Assembly (NCBI GenBank): GCA_003963435.1
Contig: RXJC01000003.1
Location: 124,001-188,000 of the forward strand
Direction of reading: 5' to 3'
Length of the DNA: 64,000 nucleotides
DNA from: Bradyrhizobiaceae bacterium
GTDB lineage: Bacteria > Pseudomonadota > Alphaproteobacteria > Rhizobiales > Xanthobacteraceae
Shown here: piece after piece, positions 44,281 to 54,166 of the stretch
How positions within the stretch are numbered: the first letter of the stretch is position 1
How the letters are laid out: each line of letters begins with the position of its first letter
Program-made: the position numbers and the translations under genes
The notes under the pieces: model-generated
The model's database searches: none
What the model was told of the DNA's origin: nothing
What the model saw: the letters and a program-made list of their open reading frames with translations, nothing else

Positions 44281-44556
44281 ATGAGAAACGACATCAAGGC
44301 TACGTGCCAGAAACGTTTGAACCGCATCGAAGGTCAGGTTCGCGGCCTGGCGAAGATGGTCGGAGAGGATCGGTATTGCATCGACATCGTCACCCAGATC
44401 TCGGCGGTCAGGGCGGCGCTTCGCCGCGTCGAGGAAGAGATCCTGCGGGATCACGTGTCCCATTGCGTGGAACATGCGATCCGCAGCGGCGACAAGGCGG
44501 ATCAAAGGCGAAAGATCGCCGAGCTGATGGACGTCGTGGGCCGAGCGAACAGGTAG
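44281..44556 (+). CDS. csoR: CsoR/RcnR-family copper-sensing repressor
   Basis: 91 residues, all helical. It has CQKRLNRIEGQVRGLAKMV, then RYCIDIVTQISAVRAALRRV and HVSHCVEHAI. The ligands of a Cu(I) sensor are present: Cys in YCIDI (position 33 or nearby), and His and Cys in HVSHCVEH. This matches the CHC signature of CsoR rather than the nickel type. The protein binds G-rich operators in the absence of copper. It is divergent from copA with the operator at 44255-44272 overlapping its promoter. The ATG at 44281 lies directly after that operator. Confidence 0.9.
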   Translation: MRNDIKATCQKRLNRIEGQVRGLAKMVGEDRYCIDIVTQISAVRAALRRVEEEILRDHVSHCVEHAIRSGDKADQRRKIAELMDVVGRANR

Positions 44557-44577
44557 CGCCGATGGGATCACCAATGA

Positions 44578-44591
44578 TTGAGCTGGATCAA
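44578..44591. promoter_or_regulatory. FixK/FNR-type box TTGAGCTGGATCAA
   Basis: TTGA-N6-TCAA with one mismatch from the TTGAT-N4-ATCAA palindrome, centred about 94 bases before the small Cys protein gene at 44679. A start near 44626 would give a 50-base leader. Confidence 0.5.
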
Positions 44592-44678
44592 AGATTCTGC
44601 ATGTCCCTGGGCTATGGTATCCTCCGGGCTGATAAGGTGTTGTCCGGCTAAGGAAGTGATGGCGAGCAAGTAACAACG

Positions 44679-45044
44679 ATGCGGTTCGTCCGAACGATTC
44701 TGGCATTCGCGATTGCCGCCTCCTTGGCGCTGGCGCCGCTCGGCGCGTCCGCGACGGGCTTGGCTATGACCGCGTCGGACAGCACTTCCACGATGCAAAT
44801 GGAAGCGTCGGCCGACATGTCGATGGATTGCTGCCCGGACGACACGACAGGCACGCCCATCCACAGCGAACACCACAAGTGCGGTTCGGGATTTTGCTGC
44901 GTAGGCAGCCTGACCGCGCTTGGAGACGTGCGAAGCATCGCGTTCCGTTTCGACCCTGCCGCGGAACGTAAAGCAGCCATCCCGGCGGACCAGATCGTCA
45001 CGGTCCAGGCAGGCAATCCTCCTTTTCGACCTCCTCGAATCTGA
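44679..45044 (+). CDS. Small secreted Cys/Met protein downstream of csoR
   Basis: 121 residues. The signal peptide (FVRTILAFAIAASLALAPLG, ending near ASA) directs it to the periplasm. The mature part has Met-rich MQMEASADMSMDCCPDD and HHKCGSGFCC, then a tail with PPFRPPRI. Cys pairs and Met suggest copper binding; the layout recalls the gene at 12969. A short gap separates it from csoR. The downstream FixH/YtkA-like gene is probably co-transcribed with cusBA. Confidence 0.65.
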   Translation: MRFVRTILAFAIAASLALAPLGASATGLAMTASDSTSTMQMEASADMSMDCCPDDTTGTPIHSEHHKCGSGFCCVGSLTALGDVRSIAFRFDPAAERKAAIPADQIVTVQAGNPPFRPPRI

Positions 45045-45136
45045 TCTCACAAAGCCCGACGTCGCGCAGCAGCCTGCGACGACTGACGTGCGCGCTCCTA
45101 GCGCCACGACCGAGATCACATCATGAGGACAGGACA

Positions 45137-45529
45137 ATGCTTTCCAAGTTCAGCACCGCGGCTTTGGCCGCCACGATTTCGCTCGCCGCGTCGGCCGCCA
45201 TGGCGGGCGCCGGCGACTACGCCTTCGAACCCGTCAATCCGGAGATGAAGAAGGGCGACGATGTCACGCTCGCCGTTCGCTTGACCAACAAGCAGACCGG
45301 CAAGCCGGTATCGGACGCCGTGATCTTCAGGACACGGGTCGACATGGCTCCGGACGGGATGGCCGAAATGGAATCGCCGGTCGAGCCGCTGCCGTCAAAG
45401 GAGCCCGGCGTCTACGCTTTCAAGACCGATCTGCCGATGGCCGGCCGCTACCAGGTCACGCTCTCGGCGAAGGTTCAGGGTGAGGCGGAGACCGTCACCG
45501 GCAAGCTGATCGTCAAGGCGATCAAGTAG
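45137..45529 (+). CDS. FixH/YtkA-like periplasmic protein
   Basis: 130 residues. Signal peptide about 1-23 (LAATISLAASAAMA), then a beta-sandwich: NPEMKKGDDVTLAVRLTNKQ, GKPVSDAVIFRTRVDMAPDG MAEM, PLPSKEPGVYAFKTDLPMAG, then YQVTLSAKVQGEAETV. FixH/YtkA-like proteins carry Met residues that may bind copper and help cytochrome oxidase or efflux systems. The gene precedes cusBA. AGGACA upstream of the ATG is a reasonable ribosome site. Confidence 0.8.
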   Translation: MLSKFSTAALAATISLAASAAMAGAGDYAFEPVNPEMKKGDDVTLAVRLTNKQTGKPVSDAVIFRTRVDMAPDGMAEMESPVEPLPSKEPGVYAFKTDLPMAGRYQVTLSAKVQGEAETVTGKLIVKAIK

Positions 45530-45543
45530 CACCCATCGGGTGC
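45529..45543. terminator. Short hairpin after the FixH-like gene
   Basis: GCACCC-ATC-GGGTGC, a perfect 6-bp stem with a three-base loop starting at the stop codon of the FixH-like gene. No T tract follows, so it may stabilise or partly attenuate the transcript before cusB rather than end it. Confidence 0.35.
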
Positions 45544-45615
45544 CGCTCGCCGGCGCCCGACATCCCGTTTTTCAGTCGTTCGGATGCGCGCTGCTGCGCG
45601 CGAGGACAACACGCC

Positions 45616-47046
45616 ATGAATACCTTTCGTTTTCTGACTACTCTCGCGGTGGGCGGCGGCTTGAGCTTGGGGGCCTACTGGTACTTGAACGATGGGCGCT
45701 GGCCCGTCCGTACCGACATGGCTGCGGTTGCCGCAGCGGCAGACCGAACGCCGCTCTTCTATCGTGATCCGGGCGGAGAGCCGTTTTGGTCTGCCGGACC
45801 GAAAAAGGACGACCACGGACGGGATTATCTGCCCGTCTACGATGACGGCCAGACGGTCGACGAGCCGGCAAAGCCAAGGCAGCAGGCGAATTCTTCCCGC
45901 AGGATCCTCTACTATCGTAATCCGATGGGTCTCCCGGACACCTCGGCCGTGCCGAAGAAGGATCCGATGGGGATGGACTACGTCCCCGTTTACGAAGGCG
46001 ATGACGCCGACGACGGGTCCGTGAAGCTGTCGCCCGGCAAGATTCAGCGCACCGGCGTCAAGTCGGAGCCGGTCGAGCGGCGCGCGATCCGAGTCTCGGT
46101 GAAGGTGCCCGGTACGATCCAGCTGGACGAGCGTCGGGTGTCCGTAATCGCCATGCGAGCCGAAAGCTTCCTCCAGAAGGTCGCGGACGTGACCACCGGA
46201 ACGCGCGTCCGGGCGGGCCAGCCGCTGATGCAGATCTACAGTTCGGCGGTGGCTTCCGCGGCCGCGGAATACTTTGCGACGGTCACTTCCAAGACGGTAG
46301 GGGGCGTCGAAGTGTATGGCCGTGGGTCGCGCCAGCGACTTACGAACCTTGATGTGCCCGACCAATTCATCGCCGAGATAGAGAAATCTCACGTCGCGCC
46401 CGTCAACGTGCAGTGGTTGGCTCCGCGGGACGGCATCGTGCTCGAGCGCAACGCCATCGAGGGTATGCGGGCCAACCCAGGCGACGTGCTGTTCCGGATC
46501 GCCGACATCTCGGTGGTCTGGGCCCTGGTCGACGTGGCCGAACGCGATCTCGGGAACATCGCGGTCGGTCAGCCGGTCGAGGTCCGCGCCCGGAGTTTCC
46601 CCGGGCGGAGCTTCGCCGGAAAGATCTCGGTCATCTACCCGCAGGTGAACCGCGACACGCGGACCGCACGCGTCCGGATCGAACTCACCAACCCGGACTT
46701 CGCGCTGCTGCCCGATATGTATGTCGATGCCACGATCGACACCGCGGATGCCGCGCCAGTTCTGGCCGTGCCGGACAGCTCGGTGCTCGACACCGGCAGC
46801 CGGCAGGCGGTTCTGGTTGACAAGGGAGAAGGGCGCTTCGAGCCGAGGGAGGTGCAGCTCGGCCGCCGCGGCGGCGGCTACATCGAGGTGCGGAACGGCC
46901 TTGCCGACGGCGAGGCGGTGGTTACCTCGGCCAACTTCCTGATCGATGCGGAAAGCAACCTGAAAGCGGCGCTTAAGGGGTTCGCAGAAGCTGCGCCACA
47001 AGATCCCAGTGCCGCCGGCGACCACGCAATGGGAGAGCACAAATGA
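45616..47046 (+). CDS. cusB: CusB-like periplasmic adaptor of a copper/silver RND pump
   Basis: 476 residues. An N-terminal membrane anchor (about 1-25) is followed by two heavy-metal-binding repeats: YRDPGGEPFWSAGPKKDDHG with DYLPVYDD, and YYRNPMGLPDTSAVPKKDPM with DYVPVYEG. These are the domain that hands Cu(I)/Ag(I) to the pump. The adaptor then has the barrel-sandwich region (LQKVADVTTGTRVRAGQPLM) and the beta-barrel (YPQVNRDTRTARVRIELTNP). Its stop overlaps the cusA start (ATGA). CusB joins the inner-membrane pump to the outer-membrane channel, but no cusC gene is in the window. GAGGA lies about 10 bases before the ATG. Confidence 0.92.
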   Translation: MNTFRFLTTLAVGGGLSLGAYWYLNDGRWPVRTDMAAVAAAADRTPLFYRDPGGEPFWSAGPKKDDHGRDYLPVYDDGQTVDEPAKPRQQANSSRRILYYRNPMGLPDTSAVPKKDPMGMDYVPVYEGDDADDGSVKLSPGKIQRTGVKSEPVERRAIRVSVKVPGTIQLDERRVSVIAMRAESFLQKVADVTTGTRVRAGQPLMQIYSSAVASAAAEYFATVTSKTVGGVEVYGRGSRQRLTNLDVPDQFIAEIEKSHVAPVNVQWLAPRDGIVLERNAIEGMRANPGDVLFRIADISVVWALVDVAERDLGNIAVGQPVEVRARSFPGRSFAGKISVIYPQVNRDTRTARVRIELTNPDFALLPDMYVDATIDTADAAPVLAVPDSSVLDTGSRQAVLVDKGEGRFEPREVQLGRRGGGYIEVRNGLADGEAVVTSANFLIDAESNLKAALKGFAEAAPQDPSAAGDHAMGEHK

Positions 47047-50000
47047 TCACCCGCATCATCGCCTGGTCCGCCCGCAACCTGCTGCTTGTACTGTTCGGCA
47101 CCGGCTTCGCGGCCGCGGCCGGACTATACGCGCTCGTCCACCTTCCACTGGATGCGATTCCGGACCTCTCTGACACGCAGGTCATCGTCTACACCGAGTA
47201 TCCCGGCCAAGCGCCGCAGGTAATCGAGGACCAGGTCACCTATCCGTTGACGACGGCGATGCTGACGGTACCGAAATCGAAGGTCGTGCGCGGCTTTTCG
47301 TTCTTCGGGGTATCGTTCGTCTACGTGATCTTCGAGGACGGCACCGACATCTACTGGGCGCGATCGCGCGTGATGGAGTTTCTGAACAGCGCGACGTCGA
47401 GATTGCCCGCAGGTATCACTCCGACCATCGGTCCTGACGCCACGGGGGTCGGCTGGGTCTACCAGTACGCCGTCATGTCCAAGGAATTGAATCTCGCGGA
47501 CACCCGCACGATCCAGGATTGGAACCTCAAGTTCGCACTGGCCAAGGCCGAGGGCGTCGCCGAGGTCGCCAGCATCGGCGGGTTCGTCAAACAGTACAAC
47601 GTCGTGCTCGATCCGCAGCGGATGCGGGACCGTGGCATCAGCATGCAAAAGGTCCGAGAGGCCATCCGCGCCAGTAACGCCGACGTCGGAGGCCGCACTG
47701 TCGAACTGTCCGAGTTCGAGTACGTCATCCGCGGCAAGGGCTACGTCAAGAACATCAACGATCTCGGCAACATCGTGCTGAAGACCTCCGGAGGCACCCC
47801 GGTGCTGCTCCGGGACGTCGCCAACGTCGAGCTTGGGCCGGACGAGCGGCGTGGTATCGCCGAGCTGAACGGCGAGGGAGAGGTCGCGAGCGGTATCGTG
47901 CTGCAGCGCTTCGGCGTCAACGCTCTGGACGTCATCGAGAACGTCAAGAAGCGGTTCAAGGAGATCGCGAGCAGCCTGCCGAATTCGGTCGAGATCGTGC
48001 CGGTCTACGATCGGTCCAACCTTATCTTCGCCGCTATCGATACCCTCAAGCACACGCTCTTCGAGGAGAGCATCGTCGTCGCGCTGGTCTGCATCGTGTT
48101 CCTGCTGCACGTCCGCAGCGCATTGGTCGCGATCCTTATGCTGCCGGTCGGCGTTTTAATGGCGTTCGGCGCCATGATGCTGCTGGGGTTGGGCTCAAAC
48201 ATCATGAGTCTCGGCGGCATCGCGATAGCGATCGGAGCCATGGTGGACGCCGCGATCGTCATGATAGAAAACGCTCACAAGCACCTCGAACGTGCGAAGC
48301 CGGATCAGTCACGGGTTCAGATTTTGATCGACGCTGCCTCCGAAGTCGGGCCGGCGCTGTTCTTTAGCCTGCTGATCATCACGGTGTCTTTCATGCCGAT
48401 CTTCACGCTGGAATCGCAGGAGGGACGGCTGTTCAGTCCGCTGGCATTCACAAAGACCTTCTCGATGGCGGCCGCGGCTCTGCTATCCGTCACCTTGGTG
48501 CCGGCTCTCATGGTGATCTTCGTGCGCGGCCGGATCGTCCCCGAGAGCAGAAATGTCATCAACCGCTTCCTGATTTGGATCTACCGGCCGGTAATCAAGG
48601 GCGTCCTGCGAGCCAAGACGCTGGTCATCCTCGCTTCGGTGGGAGTCCTTGCAGCTTCGGTCTGGCCCGCGCGACAGCTCGGTACCGAGTTCATGCCGTC
48701 GCTCAACGAGGGGACCCTTCTTTACATGCCTACCACGCTGCCGGGAATCTCGGTCACGAAGGCCGCCGAACTGATGCAGATGCAGGATCGGATCATAAAG
48801 TCGTTCCCGGAAGTCGCGTCCGTCTACGGCAAGGCGGGAAGGGCGGCCACAGCGACGGACCCGGCGCCGACCGAGATGTTCGAAACGGTCGTGAATCTCA
48901 AACCAAAGGAACAGTGGCGGCCCGGGATGACCGTCGACGGCCTGATTGCGGAAATGGACAAGGCATTGCAATTCCCGGGCGTCTCCAACGCCTGGACCAT
49001 GCCGATCAAGGCGCGCATCGACATGCTGTCGACAGGCATCCGCACTCCGATCGGAGTCAAGGTGATGGGCACCGACCTGGTCGAGATCGATCGGCTCGCC
49101 AAACAGATCGAACGCGTGATCAAAGCCGTGCCCGGCACTTCGTCGGCGTACGCCGAGCGGGGCATCGGCGGTTACTATCTGGAGATCGTTCCGGATCGCG
49201 AGGCGCTGGCTCGCTACGGGATCCTGATCCAAGACTTGCAGGACACCATCGCGGCCGCGTTGGGAGGTCAGACCGTCACCACCACGGTGGAGGGCAGGCA
49301 GCGCTTCACGGTGAACATGCGCTACCCGCGCGATCTCCGCGACAATCCGAAGGCCATTGCCAATGACATCCTGGTTCCGATGCCGGCTGGCGGCGCCGTG
49401 CCGCTGGGCGAAGTCGCCAAAGTCGAACCGGCCCGCGGGCCGACGTCGATCCGGACGGAGAACGGGCAGCTTGCGACCTACATCTACGTGGACATTCGGG
49501 ATCGCGACATCGGAAGCTACGTGACGGACGCGCAGCGCGCCGTCACCGACAGTATCCAATTCCCAGCCGGCTATTATGTGGTCTGGAGCGGTCAATACGA
49601 ATACATGCAGCGCGCGGCTGCCCGTTTAAGGATCGTGGTTCCGGTGACGCTCACGATCATCTTCCTGCTGCTATATTTGAACTTCAAGGCATTGACTGAA
49701 ACCCTGATCGTGATGCTCTCGCTGCCGTTCGCGCTGGTGGGCGGAATCTGGATGATGTGGTGGCTCGGCTTCAATCTCTCCGTCGCCGTCGCCGTCGGGT
49801 TCATCGCACTGGCGGGAGTCGCCGCAGAGACGGGCGTGGTGATGCTGATCTATCTGGATCATGCACTGGCCGAGATGAAGGCCAGGCGCAGCGCGGAGGG
49901 CCGAGCCTTCAGCCGACGTGATGTCCATGCTGCCATCATGGAGGGGGCGGTCGAGCGCGTCCGCCCCAAGATGATGACCGTAGTGGCAATCATGGCGGGA

Positions 50001-50213
50001 CTACTGCCCATCATGTGGAGCACGGGAACGGGATCGGAGATCATGCAGCGCATTGCCGTGCCGATGATCGGCGGGATGACGTCCTCCACGTTGCTGACGT
50101 TGATCGTGATTCCGGCGATCTTCGGCCTGGTGAAGGGACGCGGGCTTCCGGAGGGCGACGCAACGACCGGGCTTGCTACTGACGACCCGCAGGATGTGCC
50201 AAGGGCTGCGTGA
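47043..50213 (+). CDS. cusA: CusA-like RND copper/silver efflux pump
   Basis: 1056 residues, the usual family length. Twelve membrane helices in two halves with two large periplasmic loops. Signatures include [20 protein letters not shown] at the start, [20 protein letters not shown] with HKHLERA (helix 4 proton relay region), and [16 protein letters not shown] in the second loop. [20 protein letters not shown] and [20 protein letters not shown] with GSEIMQRIA place it in the heavy-metal efflux family. Together with CusB it would expel Cu(I)/Ag(I) from the periplasm. It overlaps cusB by four bases. Confidence 0.94.
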   Translation: MITRIIAWSARNLLLVLFGTGFAAAAGLYALVHLPLDAIPDLSDTQVIVYTEYPGQAPQVIEDQVTYPLTTAMLTVPKSKVVRGFSFFGVSFVYVIFEDGTDIYWARSRVMEFLNSATSRLPAGITPTIGPDATGVGWVYQYAVMSKELNLADTRTIQDWNLKFALAKAEGVAEVASIGGFVKQYNVVLDPQRMRDRGISMQKVREAIRASNADVGGRTVELSEFEYVIRGKGYVKNINDLGNIVLKTSGGTPVLLRDVANVELGPDERRGIAELNGEGEVASGIVLQRFGVNALDVIENVKKRFKEIASSLPNSVEIVPVYDRSNLIFAAIDTLKHTLFEESIVVALVCIVFLLHVRSALVAILMLPVGVLMAFGAMMLLGLGSNIMSLGGIAIAIGAMVDAAIVMIENAHKHLERAKPDQSRVQILIDAASEVGPALFFSLLIITVSFMPIFTLESQEGRLFSPLAFTKTFSMAAAALLSVTLVPALMVIFVRGRIVPESRNVINRFLIWIYRPVIKGVLRAKTLVILASVGVLAASVWPARQLGTEFMPSLNEGTLLYMPTTLPGISVTKAAELMQMQDRIIKSFPEVASVYGKAGRAATATDPAPTEMFETVVNLKPKEQWRPGMTVDGLIAEMDKALQFPGVSNAWTMPIKARIDMLSTGIRTPIGVKVMGTDLVEIDRLAKQIERVIKAVPGTSSAYAERGIGGYYLEIVPDREALARYGILIQDLQDTIAAALGGQTVTTTVEGRQRFTVNMRYPRDLRDNPKAIANDILVPMPAGGAVPLGEVAKVEPARGPTSIRTENGQLATYIYVDIRDRDIGSYVTDAQRAVTDSIQFPAGYYVVWSGQYEYMQRAAARLRIVVPVTLTIIFLLLYLNFKALTETLIVMLSLPFALVGGIWMMWWLGFNLSVAVAVGFIALAGVAAETGVVMLIYLDHALAEMKARRSAEGRAFSRRDVHAAIMEGAVERVRPKMMTVVAIMAGLLPIMWSTGTGSEIMQRIAVPMIGGMTSSTLLTLIVIPAIFGLVKGRGLPEGDATTGLATDDPQDVPRAA

Positions 50214-50363
50214 ATCGGGAATTTGGACAGAACGGCATCGCGAGGGCACATGAATGGGCTTGCAACGATCGAGGCGGACGGCGGCGTATGCGTTCGCCCG
50301 AGCGCACGATCATGGTCCGAACCGGCTTTGGCAGAAGAGTGGCAAAACAAAACGGAGCGAAAC

Positions 50364-50846
50364 GTGAAAGAACGAACCTCTATTATGACCCGGCGATCGC
50401 TTGTGACACTGTTGGCCGCGGCGGCCCTGATCAAGCCCGCCGAGGCGATCGCACAAGGAACCGCAATCACGGTGCACAAGGACCCGAACTGTGGATGCTG
50501 TACTTTTTGGGTGCAGCATATGCGCGACGCCGGATTCTCCGTTCGGGTCGAGGAAACCGCGGATATTGCGTCGGTTCGGGCTCGTCTCGGCATTCCGCCG
50601 AGGTTGGCTGGGTGTCACACGGCGGAGGTCGGTGGCTATCTCGTTGAGGGCCATGTGCCGGCGGATGCCATTCGGCGCCTCCTCTCGGAGACTCCCGATG
50701 CGAAGGGCATCGCCGTGCCGGGCATGCCGGTGGGATCGCCCGGTATGGAAAGTGGACATCCGCCGCAACCCTATACGGTCATACTGTTCGGGGCGGATGG
50801 CCAAAAGCCTTTCATGCGCTTCGTCGGCAAGCAGGTGATTGACTGA
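50364..50846 (+). CDS. DUF411 periplasmic metal-binding protein, second copy
   Basis: 160 residues from GTG 50364 (CGGAGCG upstream); the frame is open from 50223 without a better start. Signal peptide RRSLVTLLAAAALIKPAEAI, then the DUF411 motif KDPNCGCCTFWVQHMRDAGF (CxCC) with GCHTAEVGGYLVEGHVPADA and AVPGMPVGSPGMES. It shares the layout of the DUF411 gene at 14901. The gene follows cusA by 150 bases and probably belongs to the same copper operon. Confidence 0.88.
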   Translation: MKERTSIMTRRSLVTLLAAAALIKPAEAIAQGTAITVHKDPNCGCCTFWVQHMRDAGFSVRVEETADIASVRARLGIPPRLAGCHTAEVGGYLVEGHVPADAIRRLLSETPDAKGIAVPGMPVGSPGMESGHPPQPYTVILFGADGQKPFMRFVGKQVID

Positions 50847-51005
50847 TCGCGAACGAAGCGACGCCCTGGATGAACTCGCCACGACTTCACTTCTATCGCA
50901 TGCGAAAGCGATGTCAGGTGTACGTTACGAAGACCCAGGATGGCGCCAGTCGGCAAGACCGAGCAGTTGACTCCGCCCGGGGAGGGAAAAATATCGCGCT
51001 CTCCT

Positions 51006-51365
51006 TTACCGAGCCGATCGTCCCCGCCGAGCAACGCGCTCGACGGACTTAGAGATTTGCGTGAGCGAGGTCGTAAAATCGGGGATATCGACCATAGCCA
51101 GTAGCAGCCCAGCAATCCAGAACAGGTTCTCGTGGGTGAACATCCCTAAAAGCCCCAGGGTGGCGACAATCTGATATTGCACCTTCTGTTCCGTGTGAGC
51201 GATGTGCTCCGGTAGATGGTGCAGACGTAACATCAAGACGCCGAACATGAAGACGAACAGCACCAGGAATATTCCCATGGCGATCATCAACGGATCCCGC
51301 TGCTCGGCCCCAGCAACGAACCAAGGCAGATGAACGCCGGGAAATTGCGCTTGTTGCTCCGTCAT
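51006..51365 (-). CDS. Small inner-membrane protein, about 119 aa
   Basis: From ATG 51365 (AAGGGG upstream) the frame has two clear helices: PLMIAMGIFLVLFVFMFGVL and TLGLLGMFTHENLFWIAGLL. Between them lies MLRLHHLPEHIAHTEQKVQY, a His-rich cytosolic or periplasmic loop; the tail is basic (RVARRGRSAR). A relic of the C-terminus lies at 19310-19460, so the family was duplicated in the island. A FixK-like box is about 56 bases upstream. The function is unknown; His residues in both parts might bind metal or heme. Confidence 0.65.
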   Translation of the reverse strand: MTEQQAQFPGVHLPWFVAGAEQRDPLMIAMGIFLVLFVFMFGVLMLRLHHLPEHIAHTEQKVQYQIVATLGLLGMFTHENLFWIAGLLLAMVDIPDFTTSLTQISKSVERVARRGRSAR

Positions 51366-51414
51366 TGGCGGCCCCTTACTGTCCCGGGACATAGGGACCT
51401 GCCCCGATCGATCA

Positions 51415-51428
51415 TTGATCCAAGTCAA
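51415..51428. promoter_or_regulatory. FixK/FNR-type box TTGATCCAAGTCAA
   Basis: TTGA-N6-TCAA with one mismatch to the full palindrome, centred about 57 bases upstream of the small membrane protein (minus strand). The distance suits an activator site with transcription starting near 51380. Confidence 0.5.
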
Positions 51429-51466
51429 TTACCGGCTTCGCTGAGCCGCTGTGCCTTCCGCTTGAC

Positions 51467-52297
51467 CTATAGAGATGACCTGACGCGAGTGAATTGCGAC
51501 CTCTCACAGGTAAGACCCGGAACGCCGAGACCGCACGAAAGCAATTTCGACCAGACTTCCTCCGCTGTTTCCGCGAACTTGAAAAGGTCGCAGTCGGATC
51601 TGTCGATCGTGCCGCTTTCGATCAGCGCCTCGAAGTTGACGGCGGACCGCCAGTAGTGCTCGTCGAACAGCACGATGGGAATGGCGGGCGACTTCTCCGT
51701 CTGTCTCAGCGTAAGGATCTCGAACAGCTCATCGAGCGTGCCGAAACCGCCGGGGAATGCGACGAGCGCATTGGCGCGCATGGCGAGGTGCATCTTTCTC
51801 ATCGCGAAGTAGTGAAATCGGAGCGTCAGGGCGGGCGTGGAGTAGGGATTGGGCTGCTGCTCCTTGGGAAGCGTGATGTTGAACCCGATGGAAGGCGCTC
51901 CCGCATCCGATGCACCGCGGTTTGCGGCTTCCATGACGCCGGGACCGCCGCCGGTCGCGATCACGTTGTCTCGGATGCCGCCGTTCGAGGTCAAGGCGCC
52001 ACCACGCTCGGAAGCCAGGCGCGCGAAGGCGCGCGCTTCTCGATACCATCGCGAGTGCGGTTCAGGTCCGTCCTCTCGCACCCGCGCAGAACCAAAGACG
52101 ACGATGGTGGAGCGCACCCCCCACGACCTCAGGTATTCCTCAGCCTTGGCGTACTCCAGCATGAAACGCATGCCGCGCATGGAATCGCCGAGCAGAAAAT
52201 CCTGATCGAGCGCAGCCAGCGAATAGGCCGGCGAACGGATCTGCTCCGCGTTGGAAGTCGACGAGTTCTCAGTCGACCTTGTCGGCTTGTCTTCCAT
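51467..52297 (-). CDS. LOG-family Rossmann-fold nucleotide hydrolase
   Basis: 276 residues with the lysine-decarboxylase-like/LOG signatures GGGPGVMEAANRGASDAG and VAFPGGFGTLDELFEILTLR. The motif PGGxGTxxE with the upstream GGGPGVMEA binds nucleotide monophosphates and releases the base (as in cytokinin activation). Length and motifs fit an enzyme rather than a true lysine decarboxylase. The N-terminal 60 residues are an extension. A TTGA-N6-TCAA box lies about 60 bases upstream, suggesting oxygen-linked control. The gene lies tail-on to the small membrane protein. Confidence 0.88.
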   Translation of the reverse strand: MEDKPTRSTENSSTSNAEQIRSPAYSLAALDQDFLLGDSMRGMRFMLEYAKAEEYLRSWGVRSTIVVFGSARVREDGPEPHSRWYREARAFARLASERGGALTSNGGIRDNVIATGGGPGVMEAANRGASDAGAPSIGFNITLPKEQQPNPYSTPALTLRFHYFAMRKMHLAMRANALVAFPGGFGTLDELFEILTLRQTEKSPAIPIVLFDEHYWRSAVNFEALIESGTIDRSDCDLFKFAETAEEVWSKLLSCGLGVPGLTCERSQFTRVRSSL

Positions 52298-52352
52298 CGC
52301 TGCACCTATGCCACTGCTCGTTGCCTTCTATTCCGTCCTCCAATCGCAATTC

Positions 52353-52366
52353 TTGAGTTACGTCAA
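52353..52366. promoter_or_regulatory. FixK/FNR-type half-site pair TTGAGTTACGTCAA
   Basis: TTGA-N6-TCAA with intact outer tetrads, centred about 62 bases before the LOG-family gene start (minus strand) and about 135 bases before the beta-CASP gene (plus strand). Weaker than the perfect boxes. Confidence 0.4.
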
Positions 52367-52494
52367 CGAACTCGCGGAATCCGTTCGTATATTCCCGCAA
52401 ACGCGGTCGTAGGTGTTCGAGCCGCCAAGGCACGAACGAAACTGCGGTCGAGCCCGCGAATGGGCCAAGGGCAAGGAAACGAAGGGGGGACCGA

Positions 52495-53859
52495 ATGACT
52501 CTAAGATTGTCTTTCTTGGGTGGGGCAGGGACCGTTACAGGCTCCAAGTATCTTCTGGACTCCGGATCGCATCGCATTCTTGTCGATTGCGGCCTCTTTC
52601 AAGGAAAGCGGACTCTCCGGGAAATGAATTGGACAAGCTTCCCCGTCCACCCAGCGAGCATTTCGGCCGTCGTCCTTACTCATGCCCACCTGGATCATTC
52701 GGGCGCACTGCCGCTGCTGGTGAAGCAGGGCTTCGCGGGTCCTATCGTCTGTTCGGAGGCGACCGCCGCACTCTGCGAGGTACTGCTGCGCGATTCGGGC
52801 CACATCCAGGAGCAGGACGCACTGTTTGCCAACAAGCATGGGTTCTCGAGACACAAGCCGGCCCTTCCTCTCTACGGCGTGAAGGATGCCGAAGCTGCGC
52901 TGCGGCTACTGAGGCCGATCTCGTTTCGCCGCGAACATGCCCTGCCTGGCGGAGGACACACAGTGCTCCGACACGCTGGGCACATCCTTGGTGCAGCATC
53001 GGTCGAGCTGGAGTGGAATCTAACGTCGATCGTCTTCTCGGGGGATCTGGGGCGGCAAGACGATCCTATCATGTTGCGGCCGGAAGCCCCTACGCAGTCC
53101 GACTACCTTATCGTCGAATCGACATACGGAGACCGCTCTCATCCGACCATCGATCCGCAGCGCGAACTTGAGGAAATCGTCGCAACGACGACCAAACGAG
53201 GCGGCACGGTGGTCATTCCGGCCTTCGCGGTCGGTCGGGTCCAGGTGCTCCTCCACTACTTCGAACGCATCAAATCGGCCGGAGGGCTTACCAACGTGCC
53301 GATCTTCCTGGATAGTCCGATGGCGGTCGACGCCAGCGATATCTTCTGCAGGTTCAAATCGGATCACAAGCTCACGCATGAGGAATGCCGCAGGACATGC
53401 GCCGTCGCGACCTATATCCGCTCGGTCGAGGATTCGAAGCGTCTTGGCGGCAGCCCGATTCCCAAGGTCATCATTTCCGCGAGCGGAATGGCTACCGGCG
53501 GCCGGGTGCTTCATCACTTGAAGCGTTTCGCGCCGTATCAGAAAAATACGATCCTCTTCGTAGGCTACCAGGCCGAGGGCACTCGGGGGGCCGCGATGAC
53601 GTCGGGAGCGAAGTCAGTCCGTATTCATGGCGAGGATGTACCTGTCGCTGCGGAGGTCCGGAACATAGAAGCTCTGTCAGCGCACGCCGACGCCAATGAG
53701 ATCCTGACGTGGCTAAAGAGCATCGGAGGCGCTCCAAAGACGACGTTCATCACTCACGGTGAGCTGCGAGCCTCGAAGGCGCTACAGGCGCGAGTTTCGG
53801 CCGAACTCGGTTGGACCAGTCTCGTTCCGGAGCAGGGTCAGGAAGCTCTGTTGGCTTGA
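52495..53859 (+). CDS. Beta-CASP metallo-beta-lactamase-fold ribonuclease
   Basis: 454 residues. The metallo-beta-lactamase core has VVLTHAHLDHSGALPLLVKQ (HxHxDH zinc motif), HAGHILGAASVELEW and the motif-4 Asp in FSGDLGRQDDPIM. The beta-CASP insert follows with PAFAVGRVQVLLHYFERIKS, ISASGMATGGRVLHHLKRFA and a final EALSAHADANEILTWL with its His. This is the family of RNA 3'-processing and exonuclease proteins such as CPSF73-like KH enzymes. Cytosolic. The ATG follows GGGGGGA. It probably belongs to the low-oxygen gene set together with the neighbouring LOG-family gene. Confidence 0.88.
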   Translation: MTLRLSFLGGAGTVTGSKYLLDSGSHRILVDCGLFQGKRTLREMNWTSFPVHPASISAVVLTHAHLDHSGALPLLVKQGFAGPIVCSEATAALCEVLLRDSGHIQEQDALFANKHGFSRHKPALPLYGVKDAEAALRLLRPISFRREHALPGGGHTVLRHAGHILGAASVELEWNLTSIVFSGDLGRQDDPIMLRPEAPTQSDYLIVESTYGDRSHPTIDPQRELEEIVATTTKRGGTVVIPAFAVGRVQVLLHYFERIKSAGGLTNVPIFLDSPMAVDASDIFCRFKSDHKLTHEECRRTCAVATYIRSVEDSKRLGGSPIPKVIISASGMATGGRVLHHLKRFAPYQKNTILFVGYQAEGTRGAAMTSGAKSVRIHGEDVPVAAEVRNIEALSAHADANEILTWLKSIGGAPKTTFITHGELRASKALQARVSAELGWTSLVPEQGQEALLA

Positions 53860-53920
53860 ACCAATCCCGACCGACGGCAGTGATCCGACGCGTTCGGACC
53901 GAAGGATCACTGCCCTGCGA

Positions 53921-54166
53921 TCACTGATCCTTCTTGGGGCCCATGTGATGCGGCACATCCGTCTTGGGACCTCCGCCGTAGTGATGGCTGCCGCCCGATC
54001 CGCTCTTCGACCCCGTGCTTTTCTTCTTGCCCATGTGATGCGATTCCGTCTTCGGCCCGCCCGAATAGTGGTGACCACCATCGTTCGATGGAGTCGTTTG
54101 TGCCATGGCGGGGGCGATGGCGAAGGACAAAACGGTGGTGGCCACGAGCAACTTGCGCGCGTTCAT
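53921..54166 (-). CDS. Small secreted His/Gly-rich repeat protein
   Basis: 81 residues. Signal peptide MNARKLLVATTVLSFAIAPA ends near AMAQ. The mature peptide has two imperfect repeats: HHYSGGPKTESHHMGKKK and HHYGGGPKTDVPHHMGPKK, separated by a Ser/Gly linker. His pairs suggest metal binding, such as zinc, nickel or copper. The minus-strand start has AGGAG eight bases upstream. A FixK-like box is about 100 bases upstream. Unnamed; similar short His-rich exported peptides occur in Bradyrhizobium. Confidence 0.65.
   Translation of the reverse strand: MNARKLLVATTVLSFAIAPAMAQTTPSNDGGHHYSGGPKTESHHMGKKKSTGSKSGSGGSHHYGGGPKTDVPHHMGPKKDQ

Noticed and set aside
45475..47040. Long open frame on the minus strand opposite cusB
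   Set aside because: High GC and codon bias leave the opposite frame open; the plus strand encodes a complete CusB with clear domains.
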